A DNA stretch of 64,000 nucleotides from Myxococcales bacterium. Its GTDB lineage: Bacteria > Myxococcota_A > Polyangia > Palsa-1104. Under the pieces are notes generated by a model. The model saw nothing but the letters and a program-made list of their open reading frames with translations. It searched no databases and was not told the origin of the DNA. A program made the translations under genes and the position numbers. Shown here piece by piece: positions 37,513-46,386 of this stretch (its first letter is position 1; every line of letters begins with the position of its first letter). The stretch covers positions 62,001 through 126,000 of the forward strand of contig PNAM01000017.1 in the NCBI GenBank assembly GCA_003170275.1. Reading direction: 5' to 3'.

Positions 37513-37656
37513 CAGGTGGGGTGATCCCCACCCACCTGGAGTGTTTTCCCGCGTTGCTGGGGTCAAGTGACCCCGTCCCTCCGCATACTTACGGAGCCTC
37601 CCCGGCTGGAACGACTCTTGAAGTACGAGCCTTCGCCAAGCTGGGGTGCGACCCCA
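37513..37656. repeat. Tandem GGGGT/ACCCC hairpins in the gap before the cupredoxin gene
   Basis: Three related GGGGT/(A)CCCC inverted repeats lie within about 145 bp. The first is CAGGTGGG...CCCACCTG at 37513-37538 (alternative pairing GGTGGGG-TGAT-CCCCACC at 37515-37532), followed soon by TTTT. The second is GGGGTC-AAGT-GACCCC at 37559-37574. The third is TGGGGT-GCG-ACCCCA at 37642-37656, just before the ribosome-binding site. A CTCCG/CGGAG stem lies between them (37579-37596). The first may end the kinase transcript; the last may affect translation. The rest of this gap shows no gene. Confidence 0.5.
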
Positions 37657-37668
37657 AAGGAGAGTCTG

Positions 37669-38523
37669 ATGCTGCGCCGAAATTGCTTTCTCACGGTCGT
37701 CTTTGCAGCCGCTTCGCTGATGACTGGCTGCCTCTCGACCTTCGGCGGACCCGCGAGCGGGCCGGATCCGGGCCCCACGCCCGTCGACCCGGGCATGCAG
37801 TCGGCGAACGGCGATCGCGGAGGCGGCAATCCCGACCCCGGCGGATCGCCCGCACCAGACCTCGGCTTGGCCCCTAGCCCTGATTTGGCCGGTCCGCCTT
37901 CGCCGACCGGCTCGATCTCCCTTTCGCTGGCTTCGAGCTCGGGCTCGATCCGGCTCAACGACTCGCTGGACGTCACGGTCAACGTGACGCCGGCGGGCGG
38001 CTTCGATGGCGTGGCGGTGTACTCGCTCGAGGGTGCGCCCACGGGCGTGACCGCGACCTTCAACCCGCCCGGCGGGATGATCGCCAACGCCACCACCACG
38101 GTCATGACCCTCAAGACCGTCGGTGACGTGACGCCGGCCGCGGCCCAGGCGCTGACCATCAAGGCGGTCTCGGGCGCCATCAGCGGCTCGACGCCGCTCA
38201 CGCTCGACATCCTCGCCGAGCTGCTGGTGAGCATCCCCAAGGGCGTGAACATCGGCACCTCGGCCGCGCCCAACCTCACCGCGTTCGGGGCGCAGTCGAT
38301 CCCGACCATCTTCGTTGCGCCGGGCACCAAGGTGACCTTCATCAACACCGACAGCATCAACCACGAGATCCACTCGGACGGCACGCTAGGCATCGCCCAC
38401 GAAGGCGGCCCGCTGATGGCGAACGGCGCCAATTCGTACACCCAGACCTTCAAGGCGACCGGCACCTTCAACTTCCGCTGCCACATCCATCCGAACATGA
38501 AGGGCCAGATCGTCGTCAAGTAG
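37669..38523 (+). CDS. Cupredoxin (plastocyanin-like) lipoprotein
   Basis: 284 residues. Lipobox SLMTGC, a Gly/Pro/Asp-rich linker (about 25-80), an immunoglobulin-like beta domain (about 85-185), and a C-terminal cupredoxin domain (about 190-284). The copper site is visible: NHEIHSDG supplies one His, and RCHIHPNMKG supplies Cys, His and Met in type 1 order. It is probably an outer-membrane or periplasmic electron carrier or copper protein. The ATG has an AAAGGAGAG ribosome-binding site right after a hairpin. An upstream in-frame GTG at 37567 would put extra residues before the signal peptide, so it was not used. Confidence 0.85.
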   Translation: MLRRNCFLTVVFAAASLMTGCLSTFGGPASGPDPGPTPVDPGMQSANGDRGGGNPDPGGSPAPDLGLAPSPDLAGPPSPTGSISLSLASSSGSIRLNDSLDVTVNVTPAGGFDGVAVYSLEGAPTGVTATFNPPGGMIANATTTVMTLKTVGDVTPAAAQALTIKAVSGAISGSTPLTLDILAELLVSIPKGVNIGTSAAPNLTAFGAQSIPTIFVAPGTKVTFINTDSINHEIHSDGTLGIAHEGGPLMANGANSYTQTFKATGTFNFRCHIHPNMKGQIVVK

Positions 38524-38528
38524 TCCGC

Positions 38529-38534
38529 TATCCT
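38529..38534 (+). promoter_or_regulatory. -10-like box (TATCCT) of the aldehyde dehydrogenase gene
   Basis: GCTATCCT ends 7 nt before the ATG at 38542. A CGGAGG in the intervening bases could also act as a ribosome-binding site. Confidence 0.35.
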
Positions 38535-38541
38535 CGGAGGC

Positions 38542-39969
38542 ATGCCGCCGAGAGCGTTCTCCGCCTACGTCGCAGGTCGCTTCACCACCACCCAACAAAC
38601 CAAAGAGCTACACGCCCCGTTCGACGGGGCGTGTTTTGCCATTGTTGCGATGGCCGGCCGCGCCGAGTTCGAGGAGGCGATCGCCGCCGGCACACGTTCG
38701 TTCGCCGCCACGCGCGCGCTCGGCGCCTGGGAGCGCGCCGCCATCTGCCGCCAGATCGCCGACGGCATTCGCGCCGCCGGGAGCGAGCTCACCGACGGGA
38801 TGGTCACCGAGAGCGGCAAGCCGATCGGGGACGCCCGCGCCGAGGTCGAGCGCGCGGTGCACTGCTTCGAGATCGCCGCCGCCGAGGCCGAGCGCCTGTA
38901 CGGCGAGATGATCCCGCTCGATCTGCGCCCCGGCTCGGTGGGACGGTTTGGCGTGACCCGCCGTTTTCCGATCGGGCTGGTCGCCGGCATCGCCCCGTTC
39001 AACTTCCCGCTCAACCTGGCGGTGCACAAGATCGCCCCGGCGATCGCGGCCGGCTGCCCTATCGTGATCAAGCCGGCGGAGCAAACGCCCACCTCGTGCC
39101 TGCGTCTGGCCGAGATCATCGACCGCACCGCCTGGCCCAAGGGCGCGCTCTCCGTGCTGCCGGCCGATCGCGCGGTGGCGGACGTGCTGGTCACAGACGA
39201 GCGCATCGCTCTGGTCAGCTTCACTGGCTCGCAGAAGGTCGGTTGGGACCTGAAGGCGCGCGCCGGCAAGAAGCGCGTGGTCCTCGAGCTCGGCGGCAAC
39301 GCCGCGGCGATCGTCGACGAGAGCGCCGATCTGGACGCGGCCATCCCCAAGCTGGTCTACGGCGCGTTCTCCTACGCGGGGCAGAAGTGCATCAGCGCGC
39401 AGCGCATCTGCGTGCACGCCCGCCGCTGGGACGAGTTCACCAGCCGCTTCGTCGCAGCGACGAGAGCGCTGACGATCGGCGACCCGCGCGATCCGGCCAA
39501 CCTGGTCGGCCCGATGATCGACGAGGCCAACGCGATCCGGATCGAGCGCTGGATCGAAGAGGCGCAGGCGCACGGCGCGCGCGTGCTCACCGGCGGCCCA
39601 CGCCGCGGCGCGGTGGTTCCGCCAACCGTGTTGACAGACGTGCCCCACGACGTCGCGCTGCACTGCGAGGAGGCCTTCGGGCCCACCGTGAACCTCGAGC
39701 CGTTCGAAGACTTCGACGCCGCGATCGACGCGGTCAACGACTCGCGCTTCGGCCTCCAGTGCGGGGTGTTCACCCGCGATCTGCCCAACACCCTACGCGC
39801 GTTCGATCGTATCTCCGTCGGTGCGGTGATCATCAACGACGCGCCGAGCTATCGCATCGACCACATGCCGTACGGCGGCGGCAAGGAATCCGGCTTCGGT
39901 CGCGAAGGCATCCGTTACGCCATGCGCGACATGACCGACGAACGATTGCTGGTGGTTGCAAATGGGTGA
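38542..39969 (+). CDS. Aldehyde dehydrogenase
   Basis: 475 residues, NAD(P)-dependent. It has the ALDH landmarks: APFNFPLNLAVHKIAPAIAAG, KPAEQTPTS (cofactor Lys), SFTGSQKVGWDL, the general base in LELGGNAA, the nucleophile in GQKCISAQR, EEAFGPTVNLEPF and GGGKESGFGREG. Substrate cannot be read; the sequence is of the broad glyceraldehyde-3-phosphate/succinate-semialdehyde type. A 10-bp-stem hairpin followed by TTTT lies at codons 23-32, unusual inside a gene. The gene is followed by the giant kinase regulator after 21 bp. Confidence 0.88.
   Translation: MPPRAFSAYVAGRFTTTQQTKELHAPFDGACFAIVAMAGRAEFEEAIAAGTRSFAATRALGAWERAAICRQIADGIRAAGSELTDGMVTESGKPIGDARAEVERAVHCFEIAAAEAERLYGEMIPLDLRPGSVGRFGVTRRFPIGLVAGIAPFNFPLNLAVHKIAPAIAAGCPIVIKPAEQTPTSCLRLAEIIDRTAWPKGALSVLPADRAVADVLVTDERIALVSFTGSQKVGWDLKARAGKKRVVLELGGNAAAIVDESADLDAAIPKLVYGAFSYAGQKCISAQRICVHARRWDEFTSRFVAATRALTIGDPRDPANLVGPMIDEANAIRIERWIEEAQAHGARVLTGGPRRGAVVPPTVLTDVPHDVALHCEEAFGPTVNLEPFEDFDAAIDAVNDSRFGLQCGVFTRDLPNTLRAFDRISVGAVIINDAPSYRIDHMPYGGGKESGFGREGIRYAMRDMTDERLLVVANG
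38610..38637 (+). terminator. Terminator-like hairpin inside the start of the aldehyde dehydrogenase gene
   Basis: ACACGCCCCG (38610-38619), TTCGA loop, CGGGGCGTGT (38625-38634), then TTT to 38637: a perfect 10-bp GC-rich stem followed by a short T-run, about 70-95 nt into the coding region. The protein in this frame aligns with other aldehyde dehydrogenases, so it is not an insertion. It could attenuate transcription when translation is slow. Confidence 0.5.
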
Positions 39970-39978
39970 GGGAGCCGT

Positions 39979-39984
39979 TACCCT
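39979..39984 (+). promoter_or_regulatory. -10-like box (TACCCT) of the giant kinase gene
   Basis: Ends 6 nt before the GTG at 39991. The six bases in between (GAGAGG) also resemble a ribosome-binding site, so leadered translation is possible. Confidence 0.35.
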
Positions 39985-39990
39985 GAGAGG

Positions 39991-42900
39991 GTGCAAACGA
40001 AGTTGGCAGGCGAGCTTCGCGCCCGGGTCAACGGGCGTTGGCGCCTGCAGCGCTTGCTCGGGGAGGGTGCCGATGCCACCGCGTGGGCGGCGGTCGACGA
40101 GCGGGACGGCTCCCCGGTCGCGCTGAAGGCGCTCAAGCGCCTCGACAGCCCCGAGGCGCGCGAGCGATTCCGTTGGGAGTTCGCGGCGCTCGCCGCCATT
40201 CGCCACCCGAACCTGCTCGAGGTGTTCGATCTCGATCGGGCGCAAGAGGGCGGGCCGCTGGTCACCGGTCAGCCGTTCTTCACCAGCGAGCTGCTCGACG
40301 GCAGGCCGCCGGCCGACGCGCTTGCCGGCCTGGCTCCGGCGGCGCGCGCGCGTGCCCTGTGCCAGCTCCTCGGCGAGGTGGCCAGCGCGCTCGACGCCTT
40401 ACATCGGCGCGCAGTCGTCCACCACGACGTCAAGCCAGGCAACCTGCTCGTCGACGCCGCTGGTACGACGCGACTGGCCGATCTCGGGCTCGGCGCGGCG
40501 CGCGGCATCGCGGGGGCCTTGCGCGGCACGCCGGCCTACCTCGCGCCCGAAGCGTTCTACCCCTCCGCCGACGCGGGCGATCCGCGCGTCGATCTCTACG
40601 CGCTCGGCGCCACGGCGTTCGAGCTGTGGAGCGGCCGGCCGCTGCGTGCCGGCGCCAGCCTCGCCGAGCTGCTGCGCCAGTCCGTGCAGCCTCCGCCCCT
40701 TCTCGAAGGTGCGCCAACCGGGTTGGCAGAGCTGGTGACCCGGATGCTGGCGCCCGACCCCGCGGGCCGCCCATCCTCGGCGCGCCGCGTGGTGGAAGAG
40801 GCGCTCCGCCTCGGCGCCCGGCTCGACGGCGCGCTCGACGACGCGCCCGCGATGTTGGTGCTGCACCGACCCCGGCTGGTCGGCCGCGAGACCGAGCTCG
40901 CCGCCGCCTCCGCCGCGCTCGACTCGGCGAACCTGCTGCTCGTCGAGGGCGCGCCCGGTAGCGGCCGCTCGCGGCTGGTCGAGGAGCTGCGTCGCGCTGG
41001 ACAGCTGGCCGCCGCCGCGCGCGGGGAAGCGCCGCCCGCCTGGCACGGGCCGACCCTGGCAGCAGCCCTGCGCACGCTGGACCCGGACCGCGCAGCGGGC
41101 GCGGACGAACGCAGCCAGCGCGCGCGCATCGCACGCTTGTGCGATCGCCTGCAGGCGTCGCCTGCGGTGCTGCACCTCGATCTCGGCGATCGCACGCCCT
41201 CGCAGCTCGACCCGCTCGAGCGCGAGCTCTTCGACCTGATCGCGCACGGCGCGATCCACCCGTCGCGACTGGTGGCGGAGCTGGCGCCCGCCGGCGAGCT
41301 GCCGTTCGGCACGTCTTCGACGAGCGCCGGACTCGCCCGCATCCGCCTCGAGCCGCTCGCAGAAGCGGCGACCCTCGCGTTGGTCGCCTCCATGATCGGA
41401 AGCGCCGCCCCCGCGTTCGGTCGCGCGGTGCAGCGCGCCTCGGGCGGGCAGCCGCGCCTGGTGGTCGAGTTGGTGCGCGGGGCTGCCGCGCGGGCGCGCC
41501 CGGGCGCTTTGCCCACCGCCGACGAGCTGCCCGCGGTCGACGGCGCCGACCTGGGCGCGCTGGTGCTCGCCGCGATCCGCAGGTTGGCCGAGCCGCCGCG
41601 CCGGCTGGTCGAAGCGCTCGCGGCGCTCGGTCGACCGGCCTCGATCGACGAGCTGGCGCGACTCGCCGACCTCGACGCCGCGGCCGCATTTGCCGCCGGA
41701 CGCACCGCCGAGACCGCCGGGATCCTCGAGCTCGACGGCCACCTCGCGCGCTTTCCCTCGCGCGCCCACGCCGCTGCGGCCACCGGCGCCACTGCGCCCG
41801 CGCGACGTACCGCGCTCCATCGCCTGGCGCTCGCGCGCGTACCCGACGACGCCAGCGACCGCGCGCTCGCCGATCGCGCACGCCACCTGGCGGTTCTCGG
41901 GCCGCCGCTCGCCGCGTCTCGAGCCGCGCTCGCCGCCGGGCACAGCGCGCGAGATCACTTCGAGCTGGCGCGCGCCGAGCAGGCCTTCGCCGACGCGCTC
42001 CGCTTCGCCGACGAACCGCTCGCGATCGCCGCGCGCCTCGGCCTCGCCGACGTGCGCACCTTGCGCGCCGACTACACGGGCGCGCTCGAGGCGCTGGCGC
42101 CGCTCGGCGAGACCCCGCTCGCCGCGCTCGCCGCTGCGCGCGCCCTGCAGCGCGCAGGCGACCATCCCGCGGCGGAGGCACGCCTGCGCGCGATCCTCTC
42201 CCCGCCGGTGGATCCCGGCGCGGCGCGCGGGGTGGTTTACGATACCTTGTCGCCCGCGGACGAGGCCGACGCGCGCGGGCTCTACGGGCGCGTCCTGTTG
42301 GCGCGCGGCGCCTACGCCGAGGCGGCCGAGGCCTGCGCACCGACCGGCGCCGCCAGCGCCGCGCTCGACGAAGCGCGCGGTCTGGCGCTCTACTATCTCG
42401 GCCGGCTCGACGAAGCCGAGCTCGCGTTCGACGCGATCGAACGCGACGCCTCCGGCAGCCCGATCCTGCGCGCGCGCGCGCGTTCGCTCAGCGGAATGGT
42501 GGCGCAAGCGCGCGACCAACTTCCTCGCGCTGCCTCGGCCTACGACGAGGCGCTGCGGCTGGCCCGCTCGGCGTCGGATCTGCACGGCGCCGCCATCTAC
42601 GCCGCGAATCTGGGCGCGATCTTGCGCGAGCAGGCCGAGTACGAGCGCGCGCTGCCACCGACGCGCGAGGCGGCGCGCGATCTCGGCCGCCTCGGCAAGC
42701 GCGTGGAGCGCGCCGGCGCGCTGTTCAACTACGGCAACCTCCTCTTGTCGATCGGCGATCTCGAAGGCGCCGATCGCGCGGCTGCCGAAGCGTTGGCGCT
42801 CGCCGATGCTTGCGCGGCGCCCCGCGAGCGCGGGTACGCGTATCTCTTGCAAGCCGACATCGCGCGACGCCGTCGCCAGCTCGAGGGCGCGGTCGCTGGC

Positions 42901-44985
42901 TGTCGCGCCGCGGAGGCCGCGTTCGGCCCGCATGAGGGCGCCGAGCGCGTGCTCGCCCTCCGCAACCTCGCCGAGGTGCTGGCCGAGGCCGCGCAAGCGA
43001 AGGAGGCGCGCCTCACCCTTCAGGCCGCCCTGGCGACCGCCGCGCGCACGCACCTCGAAGATCTGGTGGCGATCGCCGCCGTGCGCGTGCCGCTCGACCT
43101 CGGCGATCGACCGCCGCCGGATGCCGTCGACCGCCTGGCCGCCTGGTGCGATCACGCCGCGCGCACGGGTCGCCGCTACCTCGCGTTTCGCGCCGGCGTC
43201 ACCCTGGCGCGCGCCCGCGTGCGAGCGGGTGATCTACGCCGTGCCGCCGACAGCCTCGCCGACGCCGACCGCACCTGGAAGGAGATCCGCATGCGCACCC
43301 CCGAGCTACGCCGCGACGCTGCCGCCGAGGATCCCGATGCCCGCCGCCTGCGCGAGCTGGTGGCCGCAGCCGGCCCTCCGGCAGCGCCCGCTGCGACGCC
43401 GCCCGCGCCGGCCGTCGATCCCGCGCGCCGCCTGCTCGCGATCAACAAGCGTCTCAACTCCGAGCTGCGCCTGCCGCGCCTGCTCGAGCTGATCCTCGAC
43501 ACCGTCATCGAGCTGACCTCCGCCGAGCGCGGCTTCGTGCTGCTCGGCGACGGCGAGGGATCTGAGCTCAAGATCAAGGTGGCGCGCAACATCGATCAGC
43601 AGTCGCTAGAGCGGGGCGAGGCTTCGTTCAGTCGCAGCATCGCCGAGCGCGCCGCGCGCGAAGCCGCGCCGATCGTCACGCTCGACGCCGCCGGCGACGA
43701 ACGGTTCGAGGCCGCGCTGTCGGTCTCCGATCTGAAGCTGCGCTCGGTGTTGGCGGTGCCGCTGTCGGTCAAGGGGCGCGTGGTCGGCTGTGTCTACGCC
43801 GACCATCGATTGAGAGCGGGCGCGTTCGGCGACGCCGACGTGGCGCTGGTCTGCGATCTCGCCGAGCAGGCTGCGATCGCCATCGAGAACGCCCGGCTGC
43901 TCACGGAGAACGAACGGCAGCGACGGGAAGTGGCCGATCTGAACCACGAGCTCGAGCGCAAGGTCGCCGATCAGGCGCTCGAGCTCGGCGAGCTCCACAA
44001 AGAAGTGCGCCAGGGCCGCGCCGCGCTCACCATCCGCTACAACTACGAGAACCTGGTGGGTCGCACGCCGCGCATGCTCGAGCTGTTCCGGCTGCTCGAC
44101 CGGGTCACCGACACCGCGCTGCCGGTGGTGATCTACGGCGAGTCTGGCACCGGCAAGGAGCTGGTAGCGCGCGCCATCCACCACAACGGGCCGCGCCGCT
44201 CGAGCCCGTTCATCTCCGAATCGTGCGGCGCGATCCCCGAGACACTCCTCGAGGCGGCGCTGTTCGGCCACGTGCGCGGCGCGTTCACCGGCGCCGACGC
44301 CGAGCGCCGCGGCCTGTTCGAGGTGGCCTCGGGCGGCACCCTGTTCCTCGACGAGGTGGGCGAGATGCCGGCGTCGATGCAGGTGAAGTTGTTGCGCGTG
44401 CTGCAGACCGGCGAGTTTCGTCGCGTGGGCGGCGAGCGCACGCTCAAGGTCGACGTTCGCGTGCTGGTGGCCTCGAACCGCGACCTCGGCCGGATGGTGG
44501 AGGAGGGCCGCTTCCGCGAGGACCTCTTCTATCGTTTGAACGTGGTGCGCGTGGCGCTGCCGCCGTTGCGCGAGCGACGCGACGACGTGCCACTCCTCGT
44601 CGAGCACTTCCTACGCAAGCACTCGGGTGAGGCGGGCGCGGCGCCCAGAAAGATCGCGCGCGCAGCCCTGCAGAAGCTCATCGGTTATCGCTGGCCGGGC
44701 AACGTGCGCGAGCTCGAGAACGAGGTGCTGCGCGCGGCCGCGCTCGGCGGCGAGGTGATCGGCGTCGAAGATCTCTCGCCCCAGGTGGCGGCGGGCGAGC
44801 CCGAGGCGGCGTTCGACTCGCCCGACGACCTCGCGCTCAAGAAGCGCGTCGAGCGCCTGGAGCGCACGCTCTTGCGCGAGGCGCTCGACCGCTCCGCCGG
44901 TAACCAATCGCAGGCCGCCCGCTCGCTCGGGTTGTCCCGCTTCGGCCTGCAGAAGAAGCTGCGCCGCTATCGGATGGAGGCCTAG
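39991..44985 (+). CDS. Giant one-component regulator: Ser/Thr kinase - P-loop ATPase - TPR - GAF - sigma-54 activator - Fis HTH
   Basis: 1664 residues. In order: kinase domain (about 12-285) with VALKAL Lys, HHDVKPGN and DLG; a P-loop ATPase domain (about 295-520) whose Walker A reads GAPGSGRS, Arg replacing Lys; helical TPR repeats (about 600-1110); a GAF domain (about 1150-1310); a coiled coil; a complete sigma-54 AAA+ domain (GESGTGKE at about 1383, GAFTGA at about 1429, FLDEVGEMP); and a Fis-type HTH at the end (NQSQAARSLGLSRFGLQKKL). Signal reception, phosphorylation and transcription activation are in one chain. Related kinase-sigma-54 fusions are known in myxobacteria. Targets are unknown; the aldehyde dehydrogenase and cupredoxin genes upstream are candidates. 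Confidence 0.85.
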   Translation: MQTKLAGELRARVNGRWRLQRLLGEGADATAWAAVDERDGSPVALKALKRLDSPEARERFRWEFAALAAIRHPNLLEVFDLDRAQEGGPLVTGQPFFTSELLDGRPPADALAGLAPAARARALCQLLGEVASALDALHRRAVVHHDVKPGNLLVDAAGTTRLADLGLGAARGIAGALRGTPAYLAPEAFYPSADAGDPRVDLYALGATAFELWSGRPLRAGASLAELLRQSVQPPPLLEGAPTGLAELVTRMLAPDPAGRPSSARRVVEEALRLGARLDGALDDAPAMLVLHRPRLVGRETELAAASAALDSANLLLVEGAPGSGRSRLVEELRRAGQLAAAARGEAPPAWHGPTLAAALRTLDPDRAAGADERSQRARIARLCDRLQASPAVLHLDLGDRTPSQLDPLERELFDLIAHGAIHPSRLVAELAPAGELPFGTSSTSAGLARIRLEPLAEAATLALVASMIGSAAPAFGRAVQRASGGQPRLVVELVRGAAARARPGALPTADELPAVDGADLGALVLAAIRRLAEPPRRLVEALAALGRPASIDELARLADLDAAAAFAAGRTAETAGILELDGHLARFPSRAHAAAATGATAPARRTALHRLALARVPDDASDRALADRARHLAVLGPPLAASRAALAAGHSARDHFELARAEQAFADALRFADEPLAIAARLGLADVRTLRADYTGALEALAPLGETPLAALAAARALQRAGDHPAAEARLRAILSPPVDPGAARGVVYDTLSPADEADARGLYGRVLLARGAYAEAAEACAPTGAASAALDEARGLALYYLGRLDEAELAFDAIERDASGSPILRARARSLSGMVAQARDQLPRAASAYDEALRLARSASDLHGAAIYAANLGAILREQAEYERALPPTREAARDLGRLGKRVERAGALFNYGNLLLSIGDLEGADRAAAEALALADACAAPRERGYAYLLQADIARRRRQLEGAVAGCRAAEAAFGPHEGAERVLALRNLAEVLAEAAQAKEARLTLQAALATAARTHLEDLVAIAAVRVPLDLGDRPPPDAVDRLAAWCDHAARTGRRYLAFRAGVTLARARVRAGDLRRAADSLADADRTWKEIRMRTPELRRDAAAEDPDARRLRELVAAAGPPAAPAATPPAPAVDPARRLLAINKRLNSELRLPRLLELILDTVIELTSAERGFVLLGDGEGSELKIKVARNIDQQSLERGEASFSRSIAERAAREAAPIVTLDAAGDERFEAALSVSDLKLRSVLAVPLSVKGRVVGCVYADHRLRAGAFGDADVALVCDLAEQAAIAIENARLLTENERQRREVADLNHELERKVADQALELGELHKEVRQGRAALTIRYNYENLVGRTPRMLELFRLLDRVTDTALPVVIYGESGTGKELVARAIHHNGPRRSSPFISESCGAIPETLLEAALFGHVRGAFTGADAERRGLFEVASGGTLFLDEVGEMPASMQVKLLRVLQTGEFRRVGGERTLKVDVRVLVASNRDLGRMVEEGRFREDLFYRLNVVRVALPPLRERRDDVPLLVEHFLRKHSGEAGAAPRKIARAALQKLIGYRWPGNVRELENEVLRAAALGGEVIGVEDLSPQVAAGEPEAAFDSPDDLALKKRVERLERTLLREALDRSAGNQSQAARSLGLSRFGLQKKLRRYRMEA

Positions 44986-45098
44986 ATGCCAACCAGGTTG
45001 TCACCCAAAGCCAACCCGATTGACGCCTCCAGGGTCTCAAGTATGCGAATGCACTGGATCCCTGGACTGGCGCATGGCTTGCTCCAACGGGTAGGTGA

Positions 45099-45485
45099 AT
45101 GTTGTTGAAGAAGCGCATCCTCGCAGCTGGTCTGGCGCTCGGCGTCATCGCGGCGTGCAACACGCCGTCGGTGCCCCTGCCGCCTCCCGATCTGCCCGCG
45201 CTGAGCTTCCAGCCGCCCACGGTGCCCACGCCGGGCTTCGTGGTGCTCGACGGCAAGCCCAGCCAGCGCCACATCGACGCGCGCTTCTCGGTCCTCAACC
45301 GCTCCAACGGCGAAGGCGTGATCGTCACCGCCGGCCACGACGGCGCGTTCACCACCGCGCCGTTCGCCGGCGTCGACGGCGACACCATCCAGATGTACTA
45401 CGATACCTTCGAAGGCGAGCACTCGACCGAGCTCTGCGTAGAGCTGCGCACCGGTGTGATGCTGATCAGCACCAGCTGCCCGTAG
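45099..45485 (+). CDS. Small lipoprotein, unknown
   Basis: 128 residues. Lipobox VIAACNT gives an acylated Cys at about residue 20. The mature protein has a Pro-rich stretch (PLPPPDLPALSFQPP) followed by a compact beta-rich domain with VVTAG-like segments and a Cys pair (ELCVELRTG...TSCP). No family recognised. The 113 bp before it contain CCAGGG/CCCTGG inverted repeats but no other gene. It converges with the barrel gene that ends at 45505. Confidence 0.6.
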   Translation: MLLKKRILAAGLALGVIAACNTPSVPLPPPDLPALSFQPPTVPTPGFVVLDGKPSQRHIDARFSVLNRSNGEGVIVTAGHDGAFTTAPFAGVDGDTIQMYYDTFEGEHSTELCVELRTGVMLISTSCP

Positions 45486-45504
45486 CTTCGAATTCGTAGA
45501 GAGA

Positions 45505-46371
45505 CTACTTCGAGATCTTGGCGTGCGGCGGAAGGACGAACGTGACGCCGAAGCCGAAGAAGATGTTGTTCTGCGGACCTTCGTCGTCGGAGGTCAGGTG
45601 GCGGTCACCGTTGACGTCGAGGCCGCCCGGGTTCGCCTTGACGATGTAGTCGCGCAGCTCGAGCTGCAACCCCACCCACTCGGTGAAGTAGATGTGCACG
45701 CCCACGCCGATCATGCCGCCGACCTTGAGGCCGGCGAACTGTGACGCGTCTTCGGTGTTGGCGTCGGTAAAGGTCAGCCCCTTGCCGATGTCGTCCGGGG
45801 TCGGGTGCGACGGCCGCGCCACGAAGCAGCAGTTGTTCTGCGTGTAGTACACGAGGCCGAGCCCGGCGTTGACGAAGAAGTCGTAGCTGAAGAACAGCGA
45901 CGAGAACAACGAGAACTTGCCGGCCCACGGGGTGATCGACGCGTACACCGACGCCAGCGCGTTGATCTGGAGAATGTGCGAGTCGTGGATCTGCAGCGTG
46001 GGCTGCGGGCCCGGGTACACGTACGAGCTCGAGTTGCTGCTGAAGTTGGTGTCGGCCGGCAGCTGGCTGCGCACGCGATCCTCGAGCGGCGTGTTGCTGT
46101 TGAACGTGAAGTTGCCCGAGATGCCGATGCCCAGCCAGTCGGTGAGGTGGAACTGCATGTTCAGCCCGGGGCCGAACGCGTTGCGGTAGTCCTGGTTGGT
46201 CGAGGTGATGAACTGCGGCGTCACCTCGAAGCGGAGCTTGCGCAGCTCGACCTTGTGCCGGATCGCCGGCTGACCGTCGAGCGGATTGCGCCGATCGGCG
46301 AACGCGCTCGTCGAGAGCGTCGTCGCCCCGACGAAGATGGCAAACACGGTGAGGAGCTTGACGGGTCGCAT
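45505..46371 (-). CDS. Outer-membrane beta-barrel protein
   Basis: 288 residues. A signal peptide (TLSTSAFA) is followed by beta strands with alternating aromatics (FEVTPQFITSTNQDYRNAFG, WLGIGISGNFTFN), a CC motif (NNCCFVA) and the C-terminal signature LELRDYIVKANP...FFGFGVTFVLPP. That signature is shared by the barrels at 10572, 9925, 18284 and 46387. It lies 15 bp after the next barrel gene and is probably co-transcribed with it. No passenger or enzymatic domain. Confidence 0.75.
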   Translation of the reverse strand: MRPVKLLTVFAIFVGATTLSTSAFADRRNPLDGQPAIRHKVELRKLRFEVTPQFITSTNQDYRNAFGPGLNMQFHLTDWLGIGISGNFTFNSNTPLEDRVRSQLPADTNFSSNSSSYVYPGPQPTLQIHDSHILQINALASVYASITPWAGKFSLFSSLFFSYDFFVNAGLGLVYYTQNNCCFVARPSHPTPDDIGKGLTFTDANTEDASQFAGLKVGGMIGVGVHIYFTEWVGLQLELRDYIVKANPGGLDVNGDRHLTSDDEGPQNNIFFGFGVTFVLPPHAKISK

Positions 46372-46386
46372 GTGTCGTCTCCTCGC

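Noticed and set aside
40399..43155. Open frame of 918 codons on the minus strand
   Set aside because: Antisense to the giant kinase regulator, whose domains are clear. Composition is Arg/Gln-rich low complexity and no start signal is seen.
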